Assembly (NCBI GenBank): GCA_003242605.1
Contig: QGUZ01000108.1
Location: 1 to 15,128, forward strand
Reading direction: 5' to 3'
Length of the DNA: 15,128 nt
DNA from: Actinomycetota bacterium
Lineage (GTDB): Bacteria > Actinomycetota > Actinomycetes > Streptosporangiales > Streptosporangiaceae
Shown: positions 1 to 7,822 of the stretch, one piece after another
Layout: every line of letters begins with the position of its first letter
How positions within the stretch are numbered: the stretch's first letter is position 1
Notes under the pieces: generated by a model
What the model saw: only the letters and a program-made list of their open reading frames with translations
Database searches by the model: none
What the model was told of the DNA's origin: nothing
Made by a program: the position numbers and the translations under genes

Positions 1-151
1 CGAAGGTGAGGCGGACGTCCGGGCGGCCGGCCACCGCGTCGAGCACCTGCTCGAACTGCTCGACGGTCACCCACGTGTCCTGCTCGCCGGGCTCGAACGG
101 GCGGGACGGCGGGCCGATGCCGTGCACCGTGAGATTCACCACCGAACGCAT
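1..151 (-). CDS. Polysaccharide deacetylase family protein, 5' part only
   Basis: The ATG at 151-149 opens a frame that runs off the left edge of the window after 50 codons. It begins MRSVVNLTVHGIGPPSRPFE and the visible part ends in ...PDVRLTF. I remember this N-terminus from actinobacterial NodB-fold polysaccharide deacetylases, where the LTF stretch continues into the metal-binding Asp-Asp motif, which would lie outside the window. A GAAAGG ribosome site sits about 7 bases upstream of the ATG. The family removes N- or O-acetyl groups from cell-envelope or exported glycans. No signal peptide is visible, as is usual for this cytosolic-looking subgroup. The sugar epimerase next upstream on the same strand fits a polysaccharide or glycoconjugate locus, but a 338-base gap separates the two, so they are not tightly coupled. 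The assignment rests on 50 residues. Confidence 0.72.
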   Translation of the reverse strand, partial: MRSVVNLTVHGIGPPSRPFEPGEQDTWVTVEQFEQVLDAVAGRPDVRLTF

Positions 152-489
152 CAACAGCCTTTCAGGTAACGATCGGGGCATTTCAGGCCCGGAGCCGCGC
201 GGCCTGGGGAATGGTCCCCATTGTCAGTGATATCTGCTTTCGCCGTGACACGATAGCCGGATTTCGGCATCGTGTCCGCCCCGGAATTCATCGCCCGGAT
301 CCCCGGGCGTCCGGCGGCGCATTCCGCGCACCGCAAAGGGCAGTGCAAAGACTATTACCGGCGCGTCCGTCAAGACCGCGGCGTGACCGATTCAGGACAT
401 CCATTCGGGCGGCGGGAGGCGACGCCGGGTTCGGCGACCGGGAAAAATGGCGTACATTTCGCCGATCGCGGTATTTCCCGGGCGCGGGC
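152..489. other. Intergenic region between deacetylase and epimerase
   Basis: I see no convincing gene in these 338 bases; the open frames are Arg-rich and lack ribosome sites. It should contain the promoter of the minus-strand deacetylase. A short inverted repeat, TGGGGA (205-210) and TCCCCA (215-220) around a 4-base loop, and two copies of TTTCAGG (160-166 and 180-186, 20 bases apart) lie just upstream of the gene and could be regulatory sites. GC content is visibly lower than in the neighbouring genes. No terminator-like hairpin stands out directly after the epimerase stop. Confidence 0.4.
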
Positions 490-1401
490 TCAGTGGTGCG
501 CGGCGTACCAGGCGACCGTGCGCCGCAGGCCCTCCTCCAGGCTCACCGTCGGCCGCCAGCCGAGCGCCTCGGCCGTGGGGCCGATGTCGCTGACCTGCGG
601 CCGGTCGAGCGGGCGGTCCGGCACCGCGCCGAACCGCGGCCGGCCCCGGCCGCCGGCGATCCGGGCGAGCAGCTCCACGGTCTCCCGCACCGTCACCTGG
701 CCGCCCCCGCCGACGTCGAGCACCCGGCCCACCGCCGCCTCGGCCCGGGCGGCGCGCAGGAACGCCGCCACCACGTCGTCGACGTACACCCAGTCCACCA
801 GGCGGGTGCCGCTGCCGACCTCCGGGTCCTCGCCGCGCAGCAGCTTGAGCGTCACGTACGGCACGAGCTTGCGGGTGTCCGGCTGCGCCGGGCCGTACAC
901 CATCGCCACGCGCAGCACGGTCACCGGCACGCCCCACAGCGCGTGGTACATGCGCGCGTACCCGGTGGCGGCCCACTTCGCGGCCGCATACGGCGACTGC
1001 GGCGTGGGGTCGCCCTCGCGCGGCTCCTCCACCGAGCCCGCGAGCACCAGGCGGCGGAGCGGGACCTCGGTGGCCGCGGCGAGCAGGTTCACCGCCGCGC
1101 CCAGGTTGCCGTCGAGCGTGGCGCGCACGATGCCCGGGTCCCGCGCCCCGGTCACCGCGCTCGCGAGGTGGAACACGTAGTCCGGGCGGACGCGCCGGAG
1201 GAGCCCGAGCGCGGCCTCCGGGTCGGCGAGGTCGGCGGCGTGCCACACCTCGCCGTGCTCCGAGACCCGCCCGGGGCGGCGGCTCACCGCGTGCACCACC
1301 GCGCCGAGCTCGGCGAGGCGCCGCGTCAGATGGGCCCCGATGAATCCGGACGCGCCGGTCACCAGCGCCCGCGCCCCGCCCCAGAAATCCGGCTCCGCCA
1401 C
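490..1401 (-). CDS. NAD-dependent epimerase/dehydratase (extended SDR)
   Basis: Extended short-chain dehydrogenase acting on a nucleotide sugar or similar substrate in the cytosol; the substrate cannot be told from sequence. Residues 13-22 hold the Rossmann beta1 and the NAD-binding GASGFIG motif. An active-site Ser lies near residue 123 (LAGSVEEP), and the catalytic Tyr138-x3-Lys142 pair is in SPYAAAK. The length of 303 residues is normal for the family. I chose the GTG at 1401-1399 because a GGAGGG ribosome site (1409-1414) lies 7 bases upstream. An in-frame TTG at 1452 would add 17 residues, but it coincides with the likely transcription start expected from a TAGGAT -10-like box at 1459-1464. 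It lies downstream of korB on the same strand but is separated by a strong hairpin, so it is probably its own unit. With the deacetylase it suggests envelope sugar metabolism. Confidence 0.9.
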   Translation of the reverse strand: MAEPDFWGGARALVTGASGFIGAHLTRRLAELGAVVHAVSRRPGRVSEHGEVWHAADLADPEAALGLLRRVRPDYVFHLASAVTGARDPGIVRATLDGNLGAAVNLLAAATEVPLRRLVLAGSVEEPREGDPTPQSPYAAAKWAATGYARMYHALWGVPVTVLRVAMVYGPAQPDTRKLVPYVTLKLLRGEDPEVGSGTRLVDWVYVDDVVAAFLRAARAEAAVGRVLDVGGGGQVTVRETVELLARIAGGRGRPRFGAVPDRPLDRPQVSDIGPTAEALGWRPTVSLEEGLRRTVAWYAAHH

Positions 1402-1458
1402 GCCGCCGCCCTCCGTCCTCCCCGGCCCGAACTCGCTTCGGCTATCGAACAAACGTGA

Positions 1459-1464
1459 ATCCTA
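1459..1464 (-). promoter_or_regulatory. Putative -10 box of the epimerase gene
   Basis: The minus strand reads TAGGAT, which fits the actinobacterial TANNNT -10 pattern and would start transcription near 1452. That leaves a leader of about 50 bases before the GTG start at 1401, with its GGAGGG site inside. No good -35 hexamer is seen at 16-18 bases. An imperfect operator candidate, TTGAC (1473-1477) and GTCAA (1489-1493), lies just upstream. Confidence 0.35.
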
Positions 1465-1472
1465 CGCCGATC

Positions 1473-1501
1473 TTGACATATCCGGAGGGTCAAAATGATG
1501 T
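1473..1501 (+). promoter_or_regulatory. Candidate promoter on the plus strand
   Basis: A perfect TTGACA (1473-1478) is followed after 17 bases by TGATGT (1496-1501), a weak -10. Nothing protein-coding follows on the plus strand. Transcription would cross 1508-1620 and meet the hairpin at 1621-1648, or continue antisense into korB. It may be chance: only the -35 is strong. Confidence 0.3.
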
Positions 1502-1620
1502 TCCGCATCGGCCGCGACCGGGACGAAACGGGCGGCGCCGCGGCGCGATTTTCGGTGGCGCGGAAACCGTGTTTGCGGATGTCTGGACCAGCGGTGCGGA
1601 AAACCGGTTGGAAAACGCGC

Positions 1621-1648
1621 GCGGGGCCCGGCGTATGCCGGGCCCCGC
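1621..1648 (-). terminator. Terminator of korAB
   Basis: A perfect 12-bp stem, GCGGGGCCCGGC (1621-1632) and its complement (1637-1648), closes a 4-base GTAT loop 32 bases after the korB stop. On the minus strand it is followed by a short T-rich stretch (GCGCGCGTTTTCC). This is a strong intrinsic-type terminator separating korAB from the epimerase. Being symmetrical, it could also stop plus-strand transcripts. Confidence 0.8.
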
Positions 1649-1680
1649 AGCGTTCAGTCCGTCCGAAACCGGAGAAAAGG

Positions 1681-2719
1681 TTAGTTCACCCGCCAGGTGT
1701 CCCCGGAGAGCAGCAGCTCGCGCAGGTCGCCCCTGCCCTGCTCGGCGATCGCCCGCTCGATCTGCTCGTTCATCAGGTCCTCGTACGCGGGCCGGTCCAC
1801 CGAGCGGAAGACGCCGATCGGCACGTGCTGGAAGGCGGGCTCGTCGAGCCGGGACAGCGCGAACGCCACCGACGGGTCGGGGTTGTGCACGTCGTGCACG
1901 AGGATCTCCTCCTCGGGCCCGGCCGCGCGGTCGACCCCCGGGAGGGCACCGTTCGCGGCCCGCCGTACCGCCTTGGTGGCCGAGACGATCGGCTTGCCGT
2001 GCTCCAGGCGCAGGGTGATGTCGTCCCGCGTCCCCGGGTCCTTGAGGTCCTCGAACGCGTTGTCGTTGAAGATCGGGCAGTTCTGGTAGATCTCCACCAG
2101 CGCGGTGCCGCGGTGCTCGGCCGCCGCGCGCAGCACCGACTGCAGGTGCTTGCGGTCGGAGTCGACGGTGCGGGCGACGAAGGACGCCTCGGCGCCGATC
2201 GCGAGCGAGATCGGGTTGAACGGCCGGTCCACCGAGCCCATCGGCGTCGACTTGGTGATCTTGCCGAGCTCGGAGGTGGGCGAGTACTGGCCCTTGGTGA
2301 GGCCGTAGATCCGGTTGTTGAACAGCAGGATCTTCAGGTTGATGTTGCGGCGCAGCGCGTGGATCAGGTGGTTGCCGCCGATCGACAGCGCGTCGCCGTC
2401 ACCGGTGACCACCCACACCGACAGGTCGGGCCGGGAGGCGGCGAGACCGGTCGCGATCGCCGGGGCGCGGCCGTGGATCGAGTGGATCCCGTAGGTGTTC
2501 ATGTAGTACGGGAACCGCGAGGAGCAGCCGATGCCCGAGACGAACACGATGTTCTCGCGCTTGATGCCGAGCTCGGGCAGGAAGGACTGCACCGCCGCCA
2601 GGATCGCGTAGTCACCGCAGCCCGGGCACCACCGGACCTCCTGGTCGGACTTGAAATCCTTCAGCGTCTGCTTGCCGTCGGCCTTCGGGACGAGCCGCAG
2701 GCCCTTGCCGTTGAGGGAC

Positions 2720-2727
<8 letters not shown>
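1681..2727 (-). CDS. korB: 2-oxoglutarate:ferredoxin oxidoreductase, beta subunit
   Basis: Thiamine-diphosphate and [4Fe-4S] subunit of the CoA-dependent 2-oxoacid:ferredoxin oxidoreductase that converts 2-oxoglutarate to succinyl-CoA and reduces ferredoxin. Visible signatures are CPGCG at residues 34-38, a third Cys at 68 (SGIGCSSR), a fourth at 217 (YQNCPIF), and the TPP/Mg site GDGDALSIGGNH (109-120) running to Asn137-Asn138. The four cysteines are the expected ligands of the single cluster in the KorAB type, which has no separate ferredoxin-like delta subunit. The length of 348 residues is typical. Translation starts at GTG 2727-2725, overlapping the end of korA by 8 bases, so the two subunits are translationally coupled. 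Close relatives are the oxygen-tolerant KorAB of mycobacteria and Streptomyces. A pyruvate-specific role is less likely given this two-subunit architecture. Confidence 0.95.
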
Positions 2728-4560
<1,833 letters not shown>

Positions 4561-4564
<4 letters not shown>

Positions 4565-4635
4565 CGGGCCTCCCCCTCCGGCCTCGCGGCGGGCGTGCGG
4601 CCGCCCTTCCTGCTGCCGATCTCGATCTCGATCAC
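4561..4635 (-). CDS. Micro-ORF 2 upstream of korA (24 residues)
   Basis: GTG at 4635-4633 opens 24 codons (starting VIEIEIGSRKGG, Arg/Pro/Glu-rich at the end) and stops at TGA 4563-4561. The stop overlaps the korA ATG as ATGA, and the start overlaps the stop of micro-ORF 1 as GTGA. An AAGGAG ribosome site lies 5 bases upstream. The korA ribosome site is inside its last codons, so ribosomes finishing here could reinitiate at korA. I know no family for it. The peptide may be incidental to a translational-coupling role, or it could be a small protein of the kor operon. Confidence 0.5.
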
Positions 4636-4703
4636 AGGATCTCCTTGGCCGGCCCCACGGCCAGGGTGCCGCTGTCTGTGGTTGCCTCGCTGCGCTCGAT
4701 CAC
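4632..4703 (-). CDS. Micro-ORF 1 upstream of korA (23 residues)
   Basis: GTG at 4703-4701 opens 23 codons (VIERSEATTDSGTLAVGPAK...) ending at TGA 4634-4632, inside the start of micro-ORF 2. A GGGAGGA ribosome site (4711-4717) sits 7 bases upstream, as good as that of any real gene here. Both micro-ORFs begin GTG-ATC-GAG, suggesting a small duplication. I recognise no family. The unbroken chain of start/stop overlaps through to korB is the evidence for translation; short length is the evidence against. Confidence 0.5.
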   Translation of the reverse strand: MIERSEATTDSGTLAVGPAKEIL

Positions 4704-4720
4704 AGCTCAGTCCTCCCGGT

Positions 4721-4751
4721 GCGCGCCGGAACCGAGATGATCGCGGCGCGC
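4721..4751 (-). promoter_or_regulatory. Hairpin just upstream of the first kor-leader ribosome site
   Basis: GCGCGCCG (4721-4728) and CGGCGCGC (4744-4751) form a perfect 8-bp stem with a 15-base loop, ending 3 bases before the GGGAGGA site of micro-ORF 1. A second repeat, GTTCG (4775-4779) and CGAAC (4783-4787), lies upstream of it and could be a protein-binding site. A weak -10-like TAGCAT is at 4763-4768 on the minus strand. Confidence 0.35.
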
Positions 4752-4876
4752 TTGTCGCCTACATGCTAAGTCGGGTTCGGTACGAACATCATCGCCGCGC
4801 GACCCGTGAGTCCGTGTCCTGGGTCGCACGCGGTGGGGGTCGATCGCGGTGCCGGCGCCCCGCCGTACCCGAGGCG

Positions 4877-4933
4877 CCCCGTCGTCGACGAGGGGACTAC
4901 GCGCAGGAGACCCGTCCCGGGTCGGGGCCCGAC
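4877..4933 (-). promoter_or_regulatory. Overlapping hairpins in the kor leader (attenuator-like)
   Basis: Three self-complementary segments follow the leader-peptide stop. Hairpin A is GTCGGG/CCCGAC around one base (4921-4933). Hairpin B is GACCCG (4909-4914) and CGGGTC (4918-4923). Hairpin C is CCCC plus the palindrome TCGTCGACGA plus GGGG, with one bulged G (4877-4895). A and B share 4921-4923, so they cannot both form completely. No T-run follows, so termination is inferred, not seen. Confidence 0.3.
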
Positions 4934-4952
4934 GGAGGGCGTGGCCGCGTCC

Positions 4953-5042
4953 TCAGGCCCGAAGCGTCACAGGGCGACACAGCGTCGCCGCCAGCCGGCC
5001 GAAATCGACGTGGCGACGGGCGAACAGCATGGTCTTCGTCAC
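4953..5042 (-). CDS. Putative leader peptide, Cys-containing type, 29 residues
   Basis: GTG at 5042-5040 opens 29 codons ending at TGA 4955-4953. The core RRHVDFGRLAATLCRP matches, from memory, the short actinobacterial 'putative leader peptide' family, whose shared pattern is Arg-x-His-(Val/Ile)-Asp-(Leu/Phe)-x-Arg-...-Cys. Members commonly precede sulfur or cysteine genes, where they are thought to sense cysteine supply through ribosome pausing. A TATAGT -10 box (5051-5056) ends 8 bases before the GTG, so the mRNA is probably leaderless. An internal ATG at 5030 would give 25 residues. The next genes on this strand are the two micro-ORFs and korAB, whose products bind an Fe-S cluster, so cysteine-linked control would make sense (inference). 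Confidence 0.65.
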   Translation of the reverse strand: MTKTMLFARRHVDFGRLAATLCRPVTLRA

Positions 5043-5050
5043 GATGGCCC

Positions 5051-5056
5051 ACTATA
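5051..5056 (-). promoter_or_regulatory. -10 box for the leader peptide and probably korAB
   Basis: The minus strand reads TATAGT, one mismatch from TATAAT. It lies 8 bases before the GTG of the leader peptide, the spacing typical of leaderless actinobacterial transcripts. The -35 position, 17 bases further upstream, reads GGGGCA, a weak match. A GC hairpin (5062-5069 with 5077-5084) spans the spacer. Confidence 0.5.
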
Positions 5057-5186
5057 CGACGCGCGCGGGCGGGTGCCCCGCGCGGCCCTGCGTGTCTCCG
5101 GCAAAACGCGCGCCGGATACCGGCGTCTTCTTCAGCGTACCGTGCACCTGCCGCGACCGGTCGTGCCGCACCGGTGCCGCCGGCCG

Positions 5187-6596
5187 CTATCGGCCCAGGT
5201 CGGCGACGGTGACAAAGATGTATCCCCGGCGTGCGAGGGCGTCGAGCACGCGGGGCAGCGCCTCGGCGACGGCGCGGCTCTCGTGCAGCAGCACGACCGC
5301 GCCCGGGCGGGCGGCGGCGAGCGCCCGCGCGGCGATCGCGTCGGGCCCGGCGCCGGCGGCGACGGTCACGTCCGGGTGCACGAGCGTCACGCCGAGCCGC
5401 CGCGCGATCGCGGCCACCCGCGGGTCCGAGCGCCCGTACGGCGGCAGCACGAGCGCGGGCGGCGTGCCGGTCGCCGCGCCGGCCGCGTGCCGGCCCTGGG
5501 CGATCTGGTCGGCGGCCTCGCTCGGGGTGAGCGTGGTGAGGTCGCGGTGTGACCAGGTGTGGCTTGCGACGAGGCCGCAGCCGGTGTCCGCGTTCCGGAC
5601 CAGGTCGGGGCGGGCCGCGGCGTTGCCGCCGAGGACGAAGAACGTGCCGCACGCCCGGTGCCGCCGCAGGGCCTGGACGATCGCGGCGGTGTACGGCCCC
5701 GGGCCGTCGTCGAAGGCGAGCGCGACGCACGGCCGCGCCGTGCAGTCGGCCCCGCCCCGGACGGCGCGCGGGGGCACGGCGTCCGGCTCCGCGGCCGGGG
5801 GCTCGGTGGGCGGCGGGGTCGCCTCGGGCACGGAGGCGCGGACCGCGGCCTGGGCCCGGCGGCCGAGGTCGGACAGGAGGGCGGCGGCGGTGGCGGCCGG
5901 GATCTCGACCGCGACGCGTTCGGTCGCGCCGATCCGCGGGTCGTCGAGCTCGACCACGAGGTCGCCGCGGCGGGTGAAGTTGAGCGAGTCGAACAGCACC
6001 GGGTCGGGCGTGATTTTGTCGGGGGCGACGCCGGTGCGCCGGGTCCGGACGCGCCGCCGGGTGGTGTCGGCGAGCGCGGCGAGCGCGCCGGGCCGCAGCA
6101 GGTCCGCCGAGGGGTGGAGGGCCGCGCCGTGGCGGTCGTACCAGAAGGTGGCGAAGCCGTTCGCCCAGCGGTCGCCGGCCGGCTCGCCGAGGCGGAACCG
6201 CACCCCGAGCATGTCGCCGGTGGCCGCGGTGAGCCGCCAGTCGGCGGTCATCGCCCGCCGCCCGGCCGCCTGCTTGCCGCCGCCGCGGCGCGGGGCCGCG
6301 GGCACGCGGTCGCGGGCCACGCCGCGCAGCCAGGCGTGCAGGCCGCGGCCGAGGGCGGGCGCGCCGGCGAGGGTCGGGTAGGTGAGGTGCACCTGCGGGT
6401 CGTCCCGGGCGATCGTGCCGATGCCGAGCCCGGGGACGCGCGCGGGGTCGACGAAGTCGACGAACGCGGGCCCGGACGGCACCACGACCCGGTCCGCGGC
6501 GGGGCCGGTGGGCGGGCGCGGGGCGGTGCCGCACGCCGCCAGCAGGGCGAGCGACGCGAGACACGCGGCGGACCGGAGTCGAGGCACAAATGTCAC
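5187..6596 (-). CDS. Lipoprotein with DUF3298-like and NodB polysaccharide deacetylase domains
   Basis: Exported, lipid-anchored protein likely to act on peptidoglycan or another envelope glycan. Residues 1-22 are a lipoprotein signal with lipobox LAAC (Cys22). Residues about 60-250 resemble DUF3298 (FWYDRHGAALHPSADLL, later LNFTRRGDLVVELDD and VEIP), the arrangement known from Bacillus PdaC-type proteins. A Pro-rich linker (258-277) leads to the NodB domain: FDDGP 295-299 and the metal-binding SHTWSH with His346 and His350. The usual Arg-Pro-Pro-Tyr motif reads LPPYG (384-388), so its Arg is missing. The Asp-x-Trp motif is not clear, and the last motif reads LLHE (436-439). Metal binding seems kept but catalysis may be altered. 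The GTG at 6596 gives 469 residues. A GTG at 6587, 7 bases after TAATGT, is a good leaderless alternative (466 residues). Confidence 0.88.
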   Translation of the reverse strand: MTFVPRLRSAACLASLALLAACGTAPRPPTGPAADRVVVPSGPAFVDFVDPARVPGLGIGTIARDDPQVHLTYPTLAGAPALGRGLHAWLRGVARDRVPAAPRRGGGKQAAGRRAMTADWRLTAATGDMLGVRFRLGEPAGDRWANGFATFWYDRHGAALHPSADLLRPGALAALADTTRRRVRTRRTGVAPDKITPDPVLFDSLNFTRRGDLVVELDDPRIGATERVAVEIPAATAAALLSDLGRRAQAAVRASVPEATPPPTEPPAAEPDAVPPRAVRGGADCTARPCVALAFDDGPGPYTAAIVQALRRHRACGTFFVLGGNAAARPDLVRNADTGCGLVASHTWSHRDLTTLTPSEAADQIAQGRHAAGAATGTPPALVLPPYGRSDPRVAAIARRLGVTLVHPDVTVAAGAGPDAIAARALAAARPGAVVLLHESRAVAEALPRVLDALARRGYIFVTVADLGR

Positions 6597-6750
6597 ATTA
6601 GGGGTGATATTCGTCCATTTAGCGATCTTTTACCTGATCAACGATCAACCTTTGGCTGCGCTGGGTAACCGCCGGGCGACCTTGCGGCGGACGGGGCACC
6701 CGCGTGCGTCCGGACAATAGGAAAAGGAGTCCCGAGGAGAGGAGGGCGAC
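6597..6750. promoter_or_regulatory. Divergent promoter region between lipoprotein and nuoB
   Basis: These 154 AT-richer bases separate two divergent genes and must hold both promoters. Visible elements are a perfect tandem repeat GATCAAC-GATCAAC (6636-6649), an inverted repeat AATGT-C-ACATT (6589-6599) overlapping the lipoprotein start, and on the minus strand TAATGT (6595-6600) as a possible -10. The plus-strand side ends in a purine-rich leader with GGAGG 5 bases before the nuoB ATG. I could not pick a -35/-10 pair for nuoB. Confidence 0.4.
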
Positions 6751-7263
6751 ATGGCGGTGACGGATCTGCCGATGCCCGTGAGGCGCCCGGACCAGGGCCC
6801 CCAGGCGCGGCCGGCGACCGCGCCGCTGCGCCTCACCCTCGACGCCGGCGGCCGCCGGTACGCGCTGTGGGTGTTCGACGTGGGCCTCGCCTGCTGCGCG
6901 GTGGAGTTCGCCGCCTTCGCGGCGGGCCATACGGCGCCGTCCGGCGACGCCGGGGAGCCCGCCCCGGCCGAGGTGGACGTCCTGGTGGTCTCCGGCACGG
7001 TCACCGACAAGATCGCCCCGGCGGTGCGGCGGCTGTACGCGGAGCTGCCCGACCCCAAGTACGTGATCTCCTTCGGGGCGTGCGCCAACTCCGGCGGGCC
7101 GTACTGGGACTCCTACTGCGTGACCAAGGGCGTCGACCAGCTCATCCCGGTGGACGTGTACGTGCCCGGGTGCCCGCCCCGGCCCGAGGCGCTGCTCGAC
7201 GGCCTCGCCCGGCTCGAGGAGCGGCTCGCCGCGGAGCGACGGGAGGCCGCGGATGAGCGCTGA
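6751..7263 (+). CDS. nuoB: NADH-quinone oxidoreductase subunit B, second (nuo2) type
   Basis: Homologue of the complex I subunit that carries the terminal cluster N2. Seen: WVFDVGLACCAVEF with Cys48-Cys49, SGTVTDKIAP (81-90), FGACANSGGPYWDSY with Cys111, and VPGCPPRPEALLDG with Cys141. All four N2 ligands are therefore present. The segment between Cys49 and VDVLVVSGTVT (about residues 52-75) is AHTAPSG-type low-complexity sequence and lacks the Arg-(Phe/Leu)-Gly and PRQAD stretch expected there, which borders the quinone site in complex I. At 170 residues it is within family range. GGAGG lies 5 bases before the ATG. It overlaps nuoC by 11 bases. No nuoA or nuoD accompanies it, so it cannot be part of a complete local complex I. 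It most resembles the extra NuoB2 of Streptomyces. Confidence 0.9.
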   Translation: MAVTDLPMPVRRPDQGPQARPATAPLRLTLDAGGRRYALWVFDVGLACCAVEFAAFAAGHTAPSGDAGEPAPAEVDVLVVSGTVTDKIAPAVRRLYAELPDPKYVISFGACANSGGPYWDSYCVTKGVDQLIPVDVYVPGCPPRPEALLDGLARLEERLAAERREAADER

Positions 7264-7822
7264 GGCGTCCGCCGCGGACGTGCGGGCCGCGCTGCGCGAC
7301 CGGTACGGCGAGCGCGTGCGGCTGTCGGAGTCGTTCGGCGAGCTCACCGCCGAGGTCGCGCCCGAGCTGTGGCCGGAGCTCGCGGCCTTCGCCCGGGACC
7401 GGCTGGGCATGACGTTCTTCGACTGGCTCACCGGGGTGGACGAGCCGCCGGACCGGATCGCGGTCGTGGCGCACGTGTACGACGTGGCCGCCCGCCGGCG
7501 GCTGCTGCTGCGCACCGCGGTCGACCGGGACGCGCCGCGGCTGGCCACCCTCACCGGGGTCTACCGGGGCGCGGACTGGCACGAGCGCGAGACGTACGAG
7601 ATGTTCGGGGTGGTCTTCGACGGCCACCCGGACCTGCGGCCGCTGCTGCTGCCCGACGGCTTCGAGGGGCACCCGCTGCGCAAGGACTTCGTCCTCGCCG
7701 CCCGGGTCGCCAAGCCGTGGCCCGGGGCGAAGGAGCCGGGGGAGTCCGGCCGCGACACGCCGCGCCGCCGCCGGTTGCTGCCGCCGGGCGTCCCGCCCGA
7801 CTGGGGCGCGCCGGAGACCTGA
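7253..7822 (+). CDS. nuoC: NADH-quinone oxidoreductase subunit C, second (nuo2) type
   Basis: Homologue of the 30-kDa hydrophilic subunit of complex I. The signature WHERETYEMFGVVFDGHPDL (residues 113-131) is intact and is followed by LLLPDGFEGHPLRKDFVLAAR. The Arg/Pro-rich C-terminus (KPWPGAKEPGES, then RRRRLLPPGVP) is a feature I associate with the nuo2 type of actinobacteria. At 189 residues it is normal in length. The ATG at 7253 lies inside the end of nuoB with GGGAGG 6 bases upstream, so the two are translationally coupled. NuoC normally binds NuoD and NuoB; no nuoD follows, and the next 615 bases are non-coding. It may serve with NuoB and the NuoI-like protein at 10298 in a reduced complex, or may borrow partners encoded elsewhere. 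Confidence 0.92.
   Translation: MSAEASAADVRAALRDRYGERVRLSESFGELTAEVAPELWPELAAFARDRLGMTFFDWLTGVDEPPDRIAVVAHVYDVAARRRLLLRTAVDRDAPRLATLTGVYRGADWHERETYEMFGVVFDGHPDLRPLLLPDGFEGHPLRKDFVLAARVAKPWPGAKEPGESGRDTPRRRRLLPPGVPPDWGAPET

Noticed and set aside
211..1458. Long plus-strand frame of 415 codons opposite the epimerase
   Set aside because: It is antisense to a gene with clear SDR motifs, is Arg/Pro/Ala-rich, and has no recognisable domain or ribosome site.
4897..6564. Minus-strand 555-codon frame overlapping the deacetylase lipoprotein
   Set aside because: It is an alternative frame of the same strand with extreme Arg content; the frame used has a lipobox, DUF3298-like and NodB motifs.
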